Assembly: GCA_030667645.1 (NCBI GenBank)
Contig: DAOUVM010000085.1
Location: 1 to 8,481 of the forward strand
Source: Ardenticatenales bacterium
GTDB taxonomy: Bacteria > Chloroflexota > Anaerolineae > Promineifilales > UBA4811
DNA: 8,481 nt
Direction: 5' to 3'
A program made the translations under genes and the position numbers. Below the pieces are notes generated by a model. The model had not been told where the DNA came from. It ran no database searches and saw only the letters and a list, made by a program, of their open reading frames with translations. Below, piece by piece: positions 6,847 through 8,481 of the stretch (position 1 is the first letter of the stretch; the number at the start of each line of letters is the position of its first letter).

Positions 6847-6864
6847 GTCGAGGCCTGGCCTCGA
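6833..6864. repeat. Operator-like inverted repeats around the csp -35 box
   Basis: Two overlapping inverted repeats share the half-site at 6847-6852. One is CTCGAC-N8-GTCGAG (6833-6852), which brackets the -35 box. The other is TCGAGGCC-T-GGCCTCGA (6848-6864), perfect and just upstream of it. Three TCGA cores are therefore spaced 14 and 13 bp apart. This suits a repressor or activator site on the csp promoter. The second repeat could instead be a weak hairpin ending the upstream hybB transcript, but no U-run follows it. Confidence 0.45.
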
Positions 6865-6908
6865 ACACAGACTGTTCTTTGCGACCATATCAAGGGATTG
6901 CGGGGATG

Positions 6909-8093
6909 TTACGAACCCTCGGAGGTTGCGTCGGACTCTGCAGCCAGCGCCAAGCGATCTTCTTCGAAAATCGGCAAAAGGCTCGCGGCCAGATACCAGA
7001 CCAGGAGAACGCCCGCCAATACACCGACCTGAACCGCAATCTCAATCCAGTGGGGCGAATAGCTGGCTCCTTCTGCCACCTTTTGACCAACGAGTACTGT
7101 GTTAAAGCGGTTGAGCACGGTTCCCAGAGTGACCAGCAGCGCGGTGCCCAATAGTCCCCACTGGCTCTTGCGCACCTGAGGTCGCGCAAAGAGGACGATA
7201 GGTAACAGTACGCCGACAGCCAACTCGGCCAGGAACCAGACGCTCTGCGGGCTAAAGGTAAAGGCTTCTCCCAACTGCCCGGCAAAGAGCAGGTCTTGCA
7301 CCTTGAGCAACAGGTAGATTCCCCAAACAAAGATAGAGGCCTTGCCCATGCCCTCCAGAACGCTCATTGCCTCTTCCGACATCTTGCGCCCGAATACCTT
7401 ATGGCCCACCAGCGTCACCAGGATGACTGTGGAGAGCCCCATGCCAACGGAAGAGATGAGGAAAAACAGCGGCAACATGGCGCTGTGCCACAGCGTGTGC
7501 AGTGTGGTTGGCATGGCCAGGTAGAGAGTGCCCAGCGTGGATTGATGCAGCATGGAGAGCGTGACTCCGATGATGGCTATCGGAACGACAAAGCGGTGGA
7601 TGGCGTGACCGATCTTGGGCTTTCTCAATCCTTCAAAGACAGCCGGGGCAAACTCTAGTGTCAATACGATCGTGTAGAGCAGAATGCACCAGCAGATCTC
7701 AAACAGGGGAGAGTGGTGGTTAAAGTAGATGAGAAAGTGGTAAAAGCGGTCCGGCCGTCCCAGGTCCACCAGCAGGATCACCAGCACCGACATATACCCC
7801 AGCCAACCGGTTAGCAGAACCAGACGTTCAATTGCTTTGCACCGGTGCTGACTAAAGATGACGATCAGCCCACAAAGCGTAAAGGCGCCTCCGGAAAAGG
7901 CAATGAGGGCAAAGTCAAAGCCAATCCACAGCCCCCAGGGGTAAGCGTCTGACAGATTGGTGGTGGCCCCCAGACCGGCGAACAGGCGGTAGATTCCAGT
8001 TACAATCCCCAGGAGCGTCAGCGCACCTAGAATCCCGAGGGTGATCATGCCTGTGAGGGAAGGTTTCTTGATTTTCATTGCAGCGGTTGTCAT
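6909..8093 (-). CDS. hybB: HybB/NrfD-family quinone-reactive membrane subunit of a second oxidoreductase
   Basis: A 394-residue polytopic membrane protein with about ten hydrophobic segments. It has the same landmarks as the membrane subunit at 884-2047: GLGATTNLSDAYPWGLWIGFD (about 40-60), DLGRPDR (110-116), LEFAPAVFE (146-154), HQSTLGTLYL (183-192), SYSPHWIE and LLPIFEED. It should pass electrons between the ferredoxin-like partner and the quinone pool without haem. The start overlaps the stop of the upstream ferredoxin-like gene as ATGA, so they form one coupled unit. The C-terminal tail (DRLALAAESDATSEGS) differs from its paralogue. The catalytic partner lies outside the window. It could be a second formate dehydrogenase, a HybAB-type NiFe hydrogenase or another molybdoenzyme. 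Family assignment is firm; substrate is not. Confidence 0.92.
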   Translation of the reverse strand: MTTAAMKIKKPSLTGMITLGILGALTLLGIVTGIYRLFAGLGATTNLSDAYPWGLWIGFDFALIAFSGGAFTLCGLIVIFSQHRCKAIERLVLLTGWLGYMSVLVILLVDLGRPDRFYHFLIYFNHHSPLFEICWCILLYTIVLTLEFAPAVFEGLRKPKIGHAIHRFVVPIAIIGVTLSMLHQSTLGTLYLAMPTTLHTLWHSAMLPLFFLISSVGMGLSTVILVTLVGHKVFGRKMSEEAMSVLEGMGKASIFVWGIYLLLKVQDLLFAGQLGEAFTFSPQSVWFLAELAVGVLLPIVLFARPQVRKSQWGLLGTALLVTLGTVLNRFNTVLVGQKVAEGASYSPHWIEIAVQVGVLAGVLLVWYLAASLLPIFEEDRLALAAESDATSEGS

Positions 8094-8481
8094 GAGGCTT
8101 TCTCGTTTCCTTCCGTAAGGTTTTTACCGAACCAGTGGATCCCGCTGAATATTGCCAGGGCCATGGTGGCGACGACGGGGGTGGTGTTCATCACGTTGAC
8201 ACTCCCCTGCGCCAGCGGCTCTGATCCGAGGTCTGGCAGCCCGAGTTTTTCAAAGGGAACGGCCGAAAGAGCAAGAACAGAGGTCCCTCCTCCTTCTGTC
8301 TCGCCGTAGACGTGGTCCACGTAACGGCCGGGATTTTGCCGGATGCGGTCGTGAGCCTCTTGCAGTATCTCGGCCCGAGTACCAAACGTAATGGCCTCTA
8401 CCGGGCACGCCTCGGCGCAGGCCGGAATCTGTCCCTCGGCCAGGCGATCGGCGCAGAACGTGCACTTGCCAATCAGTCCCA
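8090..8481 (-). CDS. Ferredoxin-like beta subunit of the second module, C-terminal fragment
   Basis: The last 129 residues plus stop of a four-cluster electron-transfer subunit cut by the right edge; frame open at 8481. The visible part starts at the GLIGKCTFCADR segment and contains the last cluster motif C-x2-C-x11-C-x3-C. Then come EAHDRIRQNPGRYVDHVYGE, a GGGTS segment, and a hydrophobic anchor (TTPVVATMALAIFSGIHWF). This parallels the beta subunit at 2050-2823 segment by segment, so the gene should begin roughly 130 codons beyond the window. It overlaps hybB by 4 nt. It belongs to the FdnH/HybA family; which enzyme it serves cannot be told from here. Confidence 0.9.
   Translation of the reverse strand, partial: GLIGKCTFCADRLAEGQIPACAEACPVEAITFGTRAEILQEAHDRIRQNPGRYVDHVYGETEGGGTSVLALSAVPFEKLGLPDLGSEPLAQGSVNVMNTTPVVATMALAIFSGIHWFGKNLTEGNEKAS

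Overview
All recognisable genes lie on the minus strand. The window reads as a bacterial anaerobic-respiration locus built from molybdenum/selenium formate dehydrogenase parts. The DNA is fairly GC-rich, with AGGAGG-type ribosome binding sites and sigma70-like promoters. The host must decode UGA as selenocysteine. The gene order alpha, ferredoxin-like beta, HybB/NrfD-type membrane subunit, then fdhE resembles arrangements known in Chloroflexota such as Dehalococcoides. I infer a Chloroflexota-like or other non-proteobacterial host with low confidence, because no phylogenetic marker is present.

Layout in transcription order, right to left. (1) At the right edge is the end of one electron-transfer module: a 3' fragment of a four-cluster ferredoxin-like subunit (8090-8481), overlapping a complete HybB/NrfD-family quinone-reactive membrane protein (6909-8093). 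Its catalytic subunit is outside the window, so its substrate is unknown. (2) A single-gene unit follows: a cold-shock protein (6459-6674) with a good sigma70 promoter (6818-6846), a leader of about 137 nt and a very strong terminator (6395-6441). (3) Then comes a candidate promoter (6269-6296) and a 326-base noncoding leader (5937-6262) with several predicted hairpins, two of which cannot form together. (4) The formate dehydrogenase operon has the catalytic alpha subunit (2820-5936), beta subunit (2050-2823) and HybB-type membrane subunit (884-2047), joined by a 4-nt overlap and a 2-nt gap. (5) A terminator (790-828) is followed by fdhE (737 to beyond base 1), the formate dehydrogenase maturation factor.

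The alpha gene looks broken if read conventionally. An open frame of 190 codons ends at UGA, and a second long frame starts 17 codons later in the same frame. The join reads as the formate dehydrogenase active site, with Sec191 followed by His192, so this is one 1038-residue selenoprotein and not a pseudogene.

Proposed working, from family knowledge: the Tat-exported alpha subunit oxidises formate outside the cytoplasmic membrane. Electrons pass along the alpha cluster and the four [4Fe-4S] clusters of beta. HybB then delivers them to the quinone pool, in place of the cytochrome b subunit of E. coli FDH-N. FdhE assists maturation. The two HybB proteins and the two beta proteins are paralogues, so the locus holds two related modules separated by csp.

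I do not see a wholly new system. The best candidates for new biology are the structured leader ahead of the Mo/Se enzyme operon, the replacement of FdnI by HybB in a selenocysteine FDH-N, and the unidentified second module.
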